Origin: Cohnella sp. GbtcB17 | Lineage (GTDB): Bacteria > Bacillota > Bacilli > Paenibacillales > Paenibacillaceae | Length of the DNA: 64,000 nt | Assembly (NCBI RefSeq): GCF_019091135.1 | Contig: NZ_JAGXJW010000037.1 | Span: 1 to 64,000 of the forward strand | Reading direction: 5' to 3' | Part shown: piece after piece, positions 17,819 through 25,744 of the stretch | How positions within the stretch are numbered: position 1 is the stretch's first letter | Layout of the letters: every line of letters begins with the position of its first letter | The notes under the pieces: generated by a model | What the model was told of the DNA's origin: nothing | The model's input: the letters and a program-made list of their open reading frames with translations, nothing else | Database searches by the model: none | Position numbers and translations under genes: made by a program

Positions 17819-18376
17819 TTAATTCCATTTCCGTGTTACTTGCATGAATTTTGTCTCTTCGAACCTCAATTCATAAATATCCGGCATTGTCGCAGACTGC
17901 CAAAAATCAAAATCATATTGTTTATCAAAATAGTTCATCATCAACGTCATGATGTCCCCGTGCGTTCCTAATACAATCGTTTTTCCGGCGTGCTCATGTA
18001 AAATTCGTCTAAGTTGATCGATCGCTCTTTTTTGAGCCTCATCGCTGGATTCTCCATCTTCGAATGCAAAGTGAAAATCACTGTAGACCTTCCGCTTGGC
18101 GTCCCTAAAGGTACCTTCCTGGAAGACTCCAATTTGTCTCTCTCTTAAGTCTTCAATAATCGTAATATCCTTCTCGCACGCGTCGGCCAGCGGTTTTATC
18201 GTTTGGATCGCTCTCTTGTACGGGCTAGAAATAAAAAGATCGATCCCTTCTTTCGGTAAAAGGGAAACGATTCTTTCGGCGTCTATTTTTCCTTTGTCCG
18301 ACAGACCGCGCGTTCTTTCCATTCCTTCGATAAAAGGCGATTCTGCGTGCCGCACCAGATATAAAATCGTATTAAT
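17819..18376 (-). CDS. Histidine phosphatase family protein with unusual start
   Basis: The catalytic motif VRHAES, the second-half His in LGTHGDIMTLMM and Arg/Glu residues between (SSPYKRAIQT, EDLRERQIGVFQEG) identify the phosphoglycerate-mutase-like phosphatase fold. No ATG, GTG or TTG precedes the first beta strand TILYL: the in-frame GTG at 18355 would start at VRHAE and remove that strand. An ATT codon at 18374-18376, with AGGGA about 6 nt upstream, gives the expected N-terminus. Either a rare ATT start is used or an ATG has been lost by mutation. Role probably house-cleaning of a small phosphate ester. Confidence 0.65.
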   Translation of the reverse strand: MNTILYLVRHAESPFIEGMERTRGLSDKGKIDAERIVSLLPKEGIDLFISSPYKRAIQTIKPLADACEKDITIIEDLRERQIGVFQEGTFRDAKRKVYSDFHFAFEDGESSDEAQKRAIDQLRRILHEHAGKTIVLGTHGDIMTLMMNYFDKQYDFDFWQSATMPDIYELRFEETKFMQVTRKWN

Positions 18377-18407
18377 GACTGTCCCTGCTTCCTTAGATTC
18401 ACGTTAA

Positions 18408-18980
18408 TTATGATTGAGCGCCCAAATAATGTTGAATGGCATCGTCATCCCATACCTGTACTTCGATATACCGCTCGGGCCCATGCGCTCCGTCGTGATT
18501 CCACTCTTGAGGCCAACCGTATCGTTGAATGATTTCTTGTATTTCAGATAGGGTGTACACATTCCCTCTATATGGCTTGCCGTCGTTGTATCGCATCGTT
18601 GGAAAAAGATCGCCATATGTAAAACTAAGCGACTCCGGGTTAAACGCCTCGATTGGAATTTTAAGTTCTTTCCCTTCGACATACCAATCTTTAAGCCAAT
18701 TACACGGACCCAACGTCATATAATGCGGATACTGCTTTGTAGCTTTACCGCCCTTCTGAATAAAAGCCGCCCGAGCCCTTTGCTCTAAATCAAATCTAAT
18801 TAGCAAGTAGTCTTCCGCTCTTTTGCTCGCAAAAACAGCGTTATCTTTCTTCAAATCTTTCATAATATGCTGAGCTTCAGATACGGTGAGCGCCGACAAG
18901 TTTTTAAATGGACCTGTTTTCGATTCATAATAATGGAACAGGTAGCGCAGCTGCCCATTGAATACCGATTTTGGGTTCAT
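18408..18980 (-). CDS. Hypothetical protein of the NUDIX operon
   Basis: 190 residues, not recognised. Mostly hydrophilic, no signal peptide or membrane segment. A middle region has many aromatic residues (GPCNWLKDWYVEGKELKIP) and the end is acidic (ERYIEVQVWDDDAIQHY). Its start overlaps the stop of the upstream NUDIX gene by 4 nt, so it is translated with it. SD not obvious because of the overlap. Confidence 0.6.
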   Translation of the reverse strand: MNPKSVFNGQLRYLFHYYESKTGPFKNLSALTVSEAQHIMKDLKKDNAVFASKRAEDYLLIRFDLEQRARAAFIQKGGKATKQYPHYMTLGPCNWLKDWYVEGKELKIPIEAFNPESLSFTYGDLFPTMRYNDGKPYRGNVYTLSEIQEIIQRYGWPQEWNHDGAHGPERYIEVQVWDDDAIQHYLGAQS

Positions 18981-19447
18981 TCAAATATCGCCTCGCGTCG
19001 ACTGCTTTTCATGAATATTTCAATTGGATATGGATTTGAAATTTCGGGAATTTCGTTCTCCTTGAAATACTTCAAATCCTTCATTTCTTCATTGTCCGGA
19101 CTTAAACTTCCGCCTGTTATTTTACAATCGAACACAATCGACAGGTATTCTACTTTATGTCCATTGCTATACGTATATCTATGCTGATTCCCGCCGAAGA
19201 CGCCAATGATTCTGTCGGGAGAAACGATCAAACCTGTCTCCTCCAGCACCTCACGACAGACCGCTCCAGCTGGCGTTTCGCCAAGTTCAATAGCTCCAGC
19301 GATGAGTCCCCAGGCCTCTTCTCCGTGCTTTCTCCCGAACAATATTTCATCCTCGGCATTCCGAATAATAGCGACAACCGCCGGCATAAATATGAAATCC
19401 GGTCCAAACTTGTCTCTCAAATCTTTATAATATTTAGACATCGTCAT
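18977..19447 (-). CDS. NUDIX hydrolase
   Basis: 156 residues. The Nudix box reads GAIELGETPAGAVCREVLEETGLI (G-x5-E-x7-R-E-x2-E-E-x-G-U), complete with the metal-binding Glu residues. It would hydrolyse a nucleoside diphosphate linked to another group. Overlaps the downstream hypothetical gene by 4 nt and the upstream one by 14 nt, in a four-gene unit 20443-18408. Confidence 0.9.
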   Translation of the reverse strand: MTMSKYYKDLRDKFGPDFIFMPAVVAIIRNAEDEILFGRKHGEEAWGLIAGAIELGETPAGAVCREVLEETGLIVSPDRIIGVFGGNQHRYTYSNGHKVEYLSIVFDCKITGGSLSPDNEEMKDLKYFKENEIPEISNPYPIEIFMKSSRREAIFE

Positions 19448-20021
19448 GGATAGTCGCTCCTTGCCTTAAACTCATAATGTAGTCAAATACATTTTCCATC
19501 GCTTTAATTTGAAGACGCTCTTCCAGCTTTTCGGAAATGAACGTAATTGCCTCTGCTCGTTCTTTAATACTTTCCTCGAATTGGACTTCTATATCGGTTA
19601 TCATTACTTCTTTGCTTGTGTACCAATCAAATCTCTCAAGTATGTACATTTCTTTTAATGTTAGAAATATGGACAAAAAATCTCGGATATTTCTCGCTAC
19701 GAGCTTGACTGTATTTTCAAAGCACATCGGCTGGATAAACAAAATAGGTGCTTGATCTAAATCCGAGATGGTACCGCTTTCGGTACTAAAAGCAAAGTGA
19801 TCGCCATCAACGCCCGTAAATGCAAACACTTTTGCATCGTCAGGCGTACAGTCGTATTTCCGACCTTCTTCACTCCGAATCATTATTCCTATGTAATCTT
19901 CTAGACGAGTATTAAACTCCGCAAACAAATCACGATCAAGCTGGAGCAGGGCTATTAACGTTTTAGAATTTAATAGATTCGCCAATGCCAATCCTCCCGC
20001 AGGTATATCGATATTTTTCAA
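19434..20021 (-). CDS. Hypothetical protein
   Basis: 195 residues, not recognised. Largely helical by composition, no signal peptide. A central region (KVFAFTGVDGDHFAFSTESG) resembles the ligand-binding turn seen in SMI1/KNR4-like proteins, but the similarity is too weak for a call. Translationally linked to NUDIX genes on both sides by 4- and 14-nt overlaps. Confidence 0.55.
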   Translation of the reverse strand: MKNIDIPAGGLALANLLNSKTLIALLQLDRDLFAEFNTRLEDYIGIMIRSEEGRKYDCTPDDAKVFAFTGVDGDHFAFSTESGTISDLDQAPILFIQPMCFENTVKLVARNIRDFLSIFLTLKEMYILERFDWYTSKEVMITDIEVQFEESIKERAEAITFISEKLEERLQIKAMENVFDYIMSLRQGATIHDDV

Positions 20022-20443
20022 ATATTCGTCTCATCCGCAAATTCAACACAAAAGGGCTGCGATTCAGCATCCAGGCAAAGTTCAATTCTCTCTCTGAAGT
20101 TTTTCCATTTTACCATCTCCAACGCTTGTTCAATTGGAAAAAAGCCCGAATCCAGACTTTCCTCCGTTCGAATCAATTCGCCTCCGATGGGTCTGGCTAG
20201 AAATAACGTATTGCATATCGAATTCCCCACGTTCTGAAAAATTCCGCAAAATCGAATGATCTCGATGTCTATTCCCGATTCTTCCTTCGTTTCCCGAATG
20301 GCCGCCTGACTTAAGGGCTCTCCGATTTCTACTTGACCGCCGGGCATCTCCCAACCTCTCCTTGGACCATTAATCAGCAACAGTTCGTTTTTATCGTTGA
20401 TTACAATAGCAGCTGCGGAAACGATATGTTTTGGCGGACTCAT
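20018..20443 (-). CDS. NUDIX hydrolase (MutT-like)
   Basis: 141 residues. The Nudix box is GGQVEIGEPLSQAAIRETKEESGID, preceded by the usual LLLINGPRRGWEMPGG. It is the first gene of the overlapping unit that also holds a second NUDIX enzyme. Typical accessory-island house-cleaning enzyme, substrate unknown. Confidence 0.9.
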   Translation of the reverse strand: MSPPKHIVSAAAIVINDKNELLLINGPRRGWEMPGGQVEIGEPLSQAAIRETKEESGIDIEIIRFCGIFQNVGNSICNTLFLARPIGGELIRTEESLDSGFFPIEQALEMVKWKNFRERIELCLDAESQPFCVEFADETNI

Positions 20444-20582
20444 CTGCCCACTCCTTCAACCTGGGATATTTAAATTCAAAAAATAAGATTTTCGTTCATA
20501 GCGATTCCCAACTCTTCGCAATAGTTCTTATCTAGCCGACGTTTTTTACGTTCCCTTATTATTTTGGTGTAAAACAAATATA

Positions 20583-20608
20583 CCACTACACCTAAAAATT
20601 GGTAGTGG
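20583..20608 (-). terminator. Terminator of the 20617 gene
   Basis: CCACTAC and GTAGTGG form a 7-bp stem, followed on the minus strand by TATATTTGTTTT, ten bases after the stop codon. Confidence 0.65.
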
Positions 20609-20616
20609 CATTTGTG

Positions 20617-21084
20617 CTATCCTATAATTTCATTGTCAATAAATTGGGGTTTGCCGGGGAGATATTCAAGGACTAAACTGTCTTCTCCATTATAAAAAAC
20701 AGTTACTTCATCTAAAGCGTCTGTATTGGATGATAGTACGTACACATGTCTAATCTTTTTTCTTTGATCAAAGAAGGTATAAACCAAATAAACCAAACTG
20801 GTGTTATTGTATGAGATAAATGAATTTTTCCATTCTTTATACTTACCTTTAGCCACATGACCTATTTGAATCAAGTTGATCTTCTTGTTCGCTCGGATAA
20901 TGCTTATACACAACAGAGCTCCCCCGGTTAGAAGCGCTGCCACCGCTACAAGCAGTAAATTTAGATCTCCATTCAGAGACAGGAACAATATGACGATCCC
21001 TACCGCGACGATCAAGAAGCTCATCTTTGTAAATCTTGAACCTAACCGAATTTTAAATTTGAGCGTTGTAGGCAAATGTCTCAA
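20617..21084 (-). CDS. Small membrane protein, function unknown
   Basis: 155 residues. Two adjacent hydrophobic segments near the N-terminus (FLIVAVGIVILFLSLNGDL and LLLVAVAALLTGGALLCISII) form a hairpin in the membrane. The remaining 90 residues are soluble, rich in beta-prone residues (SLVYLVYTFFDQ, VTVFYNGEDSLVLEYL). The layout resembles DUF3592-type proteins with a double membrane helix and a beta domain, but I am not certain. Ends at a terminator. Confidence 0.6.
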   Translation of the reverse strand: MRHLPTTLKFKIRLGSRFTKMSFLIVAVGIVILFLSLNGDLNLLLVAVAALLTGGALLCISIIRANKKINLIQIGHVAKGKYKEWKNSFISYNNTSLVYLVYTFFDQRKKIRHVYVLSSNTDALDEVTVFYNGEDSLVLEYLPGKPQFIDNEIIG

Positions 21085-21119
21085 TATATGATCCTCTAAT
21101 TTAACTTGGCGTCTTTTAT

Positions 21120-21446
21120 TTAAACCCAGAATATTCCGTTTTCGTCTACCGCCTTTAGCTGCTCCTCAAAGTTCGTATTCGGCTCGATATCATCGATAAA
21201 ATGCCACTTTTCTTTGCTGTCTTTCCAGTAGACCTTCCAAAGTCCGTCCTCAAACCTGAATTGAGCGATCGGATATTCTACGCGGTGCCCAGGCTTATAA
21301 GCAGGCTTTTCTTGTGACAACGTTACTGTGTTGCCTCTGAACTTGTACTTAATTTGAATTTCATGCTTTAAATGGTTGGGGATTTTTTTATCTTTATAGT
21401 TATCAACAATTTTTTCAATACGCTTTTTGGTGAATGAGTCCAACAT
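21120..21446 (-). CDS. DUF3024-like protein
   Basis: 108 residues. An N-terminal helical part, then a beta-rich part with the motif pattern AQFRFEDGLWKVYWKDSKEKWHFI, as in DUF3024 proteins of Bacilli (R-F, W-x-L/V-Y-W, K-W). Function unknown. The neighbours are unrelated single genes on the same strand. Confidence 0.6.
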   Translation of the reverse strand: MLDSFTKKRIEKIVDNYKDKKIPNHLKHEIQIKYKFRGNTVTLSQEKPAYKPGHRVEYPIAQFRFEDGLWKVYWKDSKEKWHFIDDIEPNTNFEEQLKAVDENGIFWV

Positions 21447-21465
21447 ATAGTCGCTCCTTATTTTC

Positions 21466-21942
21466 TTAAAGATCTAAACTCATATGAATAGTAATGAATT
21501 TGTTTGCTCCGATACTACTTATCTTTATATCGAATGGTTTGAATCCCAACTTGGTATAAAAAGCTAAGCCCCTTGAGTTCGTGCTGTGACAAGCGAGTTT
21601 GATTTGATTGGCCCCTAAATTAAATTTAGCTTTTTCGAGCATCACCTGCAATAAATATTGGGACGCCCCTTTCCCTCTGTAGTCAGACGAAACGATTACA
21701 TTTCCCAGCCAGAAGTCACCATGATCTTCGTCTTTATAAATATTAGCGTATGCTACCGCTTCTTGCTTGTCACTATCCATAATAACTGTAGGTTCGAATC
21801 TATCCTTGACCAAATCCAATATTTGCTCAGGCGTTAGCGGAAAGTGAAATCGGGGACTTATATAAAATAATTCTTGTTCCGATTGAGGAAATGTACAAAT
21901 CGATTCTAGATCTTTTCTTTCAAGGGCTCTATGTATATACAT
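21466..21942 (-). CDS. GNAT-family N-acetyltransferase
   Basis: About 158 residues from the ATG at 21942, chosen for TTGGAGG 8 nt upstream. The acetyl-CoA loop is DYRGKGASQYLLQVMLEKA and the C-terminal pattern NSRGLAFYTKLGFKPF is typical of GNAT enzymes. Substrate unknown. Confidence 0.85.
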   Translation of the reverse strand: MYIHRALERKDLESICTFPQSEQELFYISPRFHFPLTPEQILDLVKDRFEPTVIMDSDKQEAVAYANIYKDEDHGDFWLGNVIVSSDYRGKGASQYLLQVMLEKAKFNLGANQIKLACHSTNSRGLAFYTKLGFKPFDIKISSIGANKFITIHMSLDL

Positions 21943-22025
21943 ATTTTCAGCCTCCAACGGCACGTTCACTTATTGCTTTTCGCCTCAACAAACTTCCGTA
22001 CTATCTCCCGAGATGAGCAATATCT

Positions 22026-22559
22026 TTATAATTGAGTCTTCATTTTCTTCTTAATCAATCTGATCTGACCTCGATGATTGATTTCATCCTCAAAAACGTG
22101 AAACCACATAAAATAACGATTCGCTTGTTTCCCGTACCAGAACGGCTCCTCATGATGCAACCACTCATCGTCAACCGTTTTAAATAGCTCATACGTTCTC
22201 GCTCTGACTTCATTTAGCTTATTTACGTAATAAGTCAGATCATTTCCCCGAATGGCTTGCCGTCCTTTCTCACCCAGGTCCAGGGCTGGCCCCCAGACCA
22301 ACATTTCCTCTTCGTTCAAGTCTCGCTTCTCGAACGTTTCCAATTGATAAGCGAATTCAACCGCTGCAAAATGCAGCAATAACGCGCCGATCGAATTGCT
22401 GTCCGGATCCATTAAATAATCCAACTGTTCAATCGTCAAATTTTTTGCGGCTTCCAAGGTTGTATATCTTGCATAATTCATCATCGAGAGCAGCCGGCTA
22501 ACCTGGGGCGTATAGCCTTGAATGTCGGTAATCAGGTAAATGCGGTCCATGTTAATCAT
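22026..22559 (-). CDS. DinB-family (DUF664-like) putative metal-dependent enzyme
   Basis: 177 residues. Four-helix DinB fold with candidate metal ligands His in LLLHFAAVEFAYQ and the pair in HVFEDEINHRGQI, near residues 60, 155 and 164. Members of the group act in thiol-dependent detoxification or resistance, but most are uncharacterised. It starts 1 nt after the stop of the DUF6933-like gene, so they are probably cotranscribed. Confidence 0.78.
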   Translation of the reverse strand: MINMDRIYLITDIQGYTPQVSRLLSMMNYARYTTLEAAKNLTIEQLDYLMDPDSNSIGALLLHFAAVEFAYQLETFEKRDLNEEEMLVWGPALDLGEKGRQAIRGNDLTYYVNKLNEVRARTYELFKTVDDEWLHHEEPFWYGKQANRYFMWFHVFEDEINHRGQIRLIKKKMKTQL

Positions 22560-22560
22560 C

Positions 22561-23007
22561 TTATTTGGCGTACCTCTCTTTTAATGTTTTCATGAAAACT
22601 TGAATTGGTTTTTCATAATCGATCGGTCTATAAATCAGCCTGTTAAGCCATACGCTGAGGTCAATCGCATGGTCAAACTCGACGCCTTCACAATAAAGAG
22701 ACATTTCTTTCATCGTTCCTAACACACTGCGATCAGTTGTTTTCCCGATAACAATTTCCCCTGCTTCAAGGAGATATTGATCGATATGGCTGTTCTCTAC
22801 TCCTTGCAGCTTTAGATATCCCTTGAATTCTGTTACAAATTTTTGTTGAAGCTTAACAAGCTGACCGCTTCGAATTCCGTCAATAATGATGCATAACCGA
22901 CTAAAATCGTTTACGAAAATAATATGCTTCTTTCGCAATTGAAGGATATTTACATGCCAACTGAATAATGAATTTTCATCATTTAATTCAAACGGAGTAA
23001 CCTTCAT
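22561..23007 (-). CDS. DUF6933-like protein
   Basis: 148 residues. The start NDENSLFSWHVNILQLRKK and FVNDFSRLCIIIDGI follow the pattern of DUF6933 proteins (ENPLFSWHANL, VNDKNRY), which are of unknown function. No membrane segment. Immediately followed by the DinB-family gene. Confidence 0.6.
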   Translation of the reverse strand: MKVTPFELNDENSLFSWHVNILQLRKKHIIFVNDFSRLCIIIDGIRSGQLVKLQQKFVTEFKGYLKLQGVENSHIDQYLLEAGEIVIGKTTDRSVLGTMKEMSLYCEGVEFDHAIDLSVWLNRLIYRPIDYEKPIQVFMKTLKERYAK

Positions 23008-23089
23008 ATCTGTTAAAAGTTTTTGAGTAAGTCTAAGCGCCAGTATGATAATCGCTCCTTTGTTCTCGTGAACCTAGCATTCTGAGTGG

Positions 23090-23548
23090 TCAATGCCCCT
23101 TAATATTGCTTTCATATATAAGTTTTTTGAGTCTCTCACTTGTTTTTTTAGATAACTTGTATCCTGTTTCAGTGTTTGGTAATTTTAAGTACATACCTAT
23201 TTGTGATCTTTCGGTATTCATGATGTTTAAATGATATTGTTTGCGTTCTTCATTCTCCATATTAAAAGTCATCAGAAAAACTGCAGCGTAATCTAAACTT
23301 CCCTTCATCCGTTTCCCTTTATTAATCGCCTTTACAAACAAGGATATGGACTTTCTGTCGTCAAAGTTTTTTATATTAAATGGAGGATTATCTTGCATGA
23401 GGCAACTTTGAATACACTCAAGCGTTACACTATTAACTTCGCTCAGTTTAGGATTGTTTGATGAACACCCTGCGATTACGAATAATAAAACAAGAAATGA
23501 TATAATTCTGGTTTTAATGTTCGAATCCTCCTTTCCCAGCAATGTCAT
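23090..23548 (-). CDS. Putative lipoprotein
   Basis: 152 residues. The N-terminus has a hydrophobic stretch and a lipobox (IISFLVLLFVIAGCSS), so the mature protein is anchored outside the membrane. The remaining sequence matches nothing I know. The true start may be the internal ITG/ATG-like codons closer to the signal. AT-rich like the rest of the block. Confidence 0.6.
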   Translation of the reverse strand: MTLLGKEDSNIKTRIISFLVLLFVIAGCSSNNPKLSEVNSVTLECIQSCLMQDNPPFNIKNFDDRKSISLFVKAINKGKRMKGSLDYAAVFLMTFNMENEERKQYHLNIMNTERSQIGMYLKLPNTETGYKLSKKTSERLKKLIYESNIKGH

Positions 23549-23570
23549 CTACAACATACCTTCTCCTTTG

Positions 23571-23840
23571 CTAATCCCACCAACTCAACAATTTTCCTTC
23601 TGTGTTAAGCTCATCAGCATCAACACAAAACTCAATAAAATCATTTTTAATTTCCTCTGTCACATATTTACCAGGGACATAAAGTCCGTCAATTGTTATT
23701 CTATAATCTTCCCTATCCGGTCCAACTAAGTATCCACTTGCTAAAACTTGTGGATGTTTCGTCATGAAAATAAAAATATCTTTTACAAAGGGAGCAGCAT
23801 TCTGTGCATCATTTGGATCAATAAATTTATTTGTTCTCAA
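23571..23840 (-). CDS. Hypothetical protein, possibly the frameshifted C-terminal part of the adjacent lipoprotein
   Basis: 89 residues beginning at a TTG (23840) without a clear SD. It overlaps the end of the lipoprotein at 23827-23976 by 14 nt in another frame. A one-base change near AACAAATAAATT would join them into one lipoprotein of about 135 residues (signal from one frame, IDGLYVPGKYVTEEI body from this one). No known family. Confidence 0.45.
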   Translation of the reverse strand: MRTNKFIDPNDAQNAAPFVKDIFIFMTKHPQVLASGYLVGPDREDYRITIDGLYVPGKYVTEEIKNDFIEFCVDADELNTEGKLLSWWD

Positions 23841-23976
23841 CGTTTAGTTCAGTTTCATTGATAACATGATGAACTTCTGGAATCTTGAAGTTTACATCCA
23901 CCGTATGTCCTTGATCAGAGCACGAAGTAAGGACTATGAGAGAACATACAATAAATAAGCTTATTAAGGTTTTCAT
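23827..23976 (-). CDS. Short lipoprotein fragment (49 aa)
   Basis: ATG at 23976 with GGAGGTGGCT directly before it. It encodes MKTLISLFIVCSLIVLTSC, a clear lipoprotein signal with lipobox, then about 30 residues up to a TAA. Too short for a normal lipoprotein, and the next frame carries a matching body, so this is likely one gene broken by a frameshift. Confidence 0.55.
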   Translation of the reverse strand: MKTLISLFIVCSLIVLTSCSDQGHTVDVNFKIPEVHHVINETELNVENK

Positions 23977-23997
23977 AGCCACCTCCGCACGGATACA

Positions 23998-24137
23998 TTA
24001 TCTTTTTATCGCTCTCGAGATATATTTCAATTCTTTAATCGCGATTCTTCCATCAATCGTATTTTCTTTTAACTTCTCTTCTAATTTTTATATCCGCCAT
24101 TTCTCCTGGCGATCATGTCATACCATTCTGTTCCCAT
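23998..24137 (-). pseudogene. Remnant of a methyltransferase-like gene
   Basis: From the ATG at 24137 the minus strand reads MGTEWYDMIARRNGGYKN and then stops. EWYDMIA-R-GGY is the usual opening of a group of SAM-dependent methyltransferases. After a frame change, LEEKLKENTIDGRIAIKEL runs on to a stop at 23998. Only short pieces remain, and the link between them is uncertain. Confidence 0.45.
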
Positions 24138-24220
24138 GTAGCAACTCCCCCTAAGTGATTGCGTTGATTTCCTGCTTACCTTCTGAATGCACCGCTTTGC
24201 AAAGTTGACATCCTGAAGCA

Positions 24221-24769
24221 TCATTTAAAGCCCTGGTCTTTATCCGCTCGATCTAGTTCATAATCTATTGTTATATTTGTAACGACCTTATTATTTAATT
24301 CAAAAACTAACTTTTTAGTCCCCTTTATATAAGCAAGTTTATTTTCTATCTGTTCATCCGGAAACCCATATTTATTAAGCAACTTATCAACGTTGTCTCC
24401 CACTTTAACTCCTCGAGAAGTTGGAAGCTTATATAGTTGAATGCCAGCTATGTAATCTCCATCTAATGGATTCGTCCCATTACCCATGATTGTTATTTCA
24501 AACTTCGTATTTGTGTTATTAGGGTAATGTAAATTCCAGCGAGAGTACCCATTATCGAAACCTTGACTCACCAAACCATAATTATTTTCTATATCCTCAT
24601 CGCTAATTCCTAATGTTGAGTCAATCGTTGGCAGAATAGTTTCGTCGATTTGCATATTCCGGTATGAAACCCTAAAGTCATCCTCTGAGAGTGGTTGGAT
24701 TGTTGTCTTTTTCTGACATGCTGTCAAAAGTAAAATACAACATACTATCGAAAAGAAAAATGTTTTCAT
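24221..24769 (-). CDS. Putative lipoprotein with SmpA/BamE-like pattern
   Basis: 182 residues. Signal MKTFFFSIVCCILLLTAC with lipobox LLTAC, SD GGAGGACATCAT before the ATG. The body has KVGDNVDKLLNKYGFPDEQIEN, the motif form of small extracytoplasmic domains that recur in Firmicute lipoproteins (G-D-x3-V-x-K-L-G). Function unknown. Confidence 0.65.
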   Translation of the reverse strand: MKTFFFSIVCCILLLTACQKKTTIQPLSEDDFRVSYRNMQIDETILPTIDSTLGISDEDIENNYGLVSQGFDNGYSRWNLHYPNNTNTKFEITIMGNGTNPLDGDYIAGIQLYKLPTSRGVKVGDNVDKLLNKYGFPDEQIENKLAYIKGTKKLVFELNNKVVTNITIDYELDRADKDQGFK

Positions 24770-24786
24770 ATGATGTCCTCCATCAC

Positions 24787-24895
24787 AAAAAAATCCGCAA
24801 TGCTTCTTACAGACGTTGTAGTTCTTGGTTGGATCCTTCCAACATTTTTCCTCTATTTTATCATTTATTGTATTTAAAAGCTTAGGTGTGAAACT
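24787..24895 (-). repeat. Relic of cassette-type sequence, similar to pieces at 31.35 and 31.8 kb
   Basis: 24786-24832 (ACAAAAAAATCCGCAAT then CAGACGTTGTAGTTC) matches the terminator region at 31346-31390, and 24852-24890 (TATCATTTATTGTATTTAAAA, then AGGTGTG) matches 31793-31835 beside a cassette site. This places a damaged cassette junction left of the ABC module. Confidence 0.5.
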
Positions 24896-24916
24896 CGGGA
24901 GCGGGAAAAAATAAGT

Positions 24917-24922
24917 TATAAT
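24917..24922 (+). promoter_or_regulatory. Probable -10 box of the response regulator operon
   Basis: TATAAT lies about 108 bp before the regulator start, leaving a leader of roughly 100 nt. No good -35 box at 17 bp. Confidence 0.35.
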
Positions 24923-25030
24923 GTGACTACGAAAAACTTCGCTGGGCTAGGGAACCAACCGAGCGCTCCGCGTTGGGCCTGTCAACTGCTGAGCACGATA
25001 GGATAAACGTATCCGATCTTATACCGAGGG

Positions 25031-25744
25031 GTGAGCATCATCTCATCGAATATTCTTATTGTCGAGGATGACTTGGAAATTCACGGGTTACTGGTCAACT
25101 GCCTACGCACGGAAGGCTATCATACTACCTCTGCTTATACAGGGGAGGAAGCCATGAGCTTTATCAAGCAAATGTCTTTCCAACTTCTGATATTGGATCT
25201 GATGTTGCCTGAGATTGACGGTTACGAGGTGCTCCGCCGCGTCCGTGAAACCCATAACATTCCCGTGCTGATCTTGTCGGCCAAAGGGCAAGAGGTGGAT
25301 AAAATCATCGGTCTCGGACTCGGGGCGGACGATTATTTGACGAAGCCATTCGGGCTGGGGGAATTGTCCGCCAGAGTCAAGGCGATGCTTCGACGCTACT
25401 TTTACTTCAACAACCATTCGAACAACCATTCTCCAACCGTGCTGACCCATGGCGAACTGGCGATCGACTTGCATACCTATGAAGTCACTTCCCTTGCCGG
25501 CAAAATGACGCTGACAGCCAAAGAGTTTGATATTTTAAAGCTGTTTCTGAGCTATCCCACCCGGGTATTCACGAAGTCGCAAATTTTCCAGGCTGTCTGG
25601 AAAGAACAAACGATCTCCGACGAGAATACCGTCATGGTTCATATCCGACGGCTGCGCACCAAAATCGAGCCGGATCCGTCAAACCCGACCTATATCCAAA
25701 CGGTGTGGGGAATCGGGTACAAACTGGGGGAGGCCGCGGGTTGA
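25031..25744 (+). CDS. OmpR/PhoB-family response regulator
   Basis: 237 residues. The receiver domain shows VEDD, the phospho-acceptor in LLILDLMLPEIDGYEV and the conserved Lys in LTKPFG. The winged-helix output domain ends RRLRTKIEPDPSNPTYIQTVWGIGYKL. The start is a GTG with GAGGG immediately before it, so the exact start is unsure. Its stop codon overlaps the kinase start by 1 nt. With the kinase and ABC genes it forms a module of the antibiotic-sensing type. Confidence 0.92.
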   Translation: MSIISSNILIVEDDLEIHGLLVNCLRTEGYHTTSAYTGEEAMSFIKQMSFQLLILDLMLPEIDGYEVLRRVRETHNIPVLILSAKGQEVDKIIGLGLGADDYLTKPFGLGELSARVKAMLRRYFYFNNHSNNHSPTVLTHGELAIDLHTYEVTSLAGKMTLTAKEFDILKLFLSYPTRVFTKSQIFQAVWKEQTISDENTVMVHIRRLRTKIEPDPSNPTYIQTVWGIGYKLGEAAG

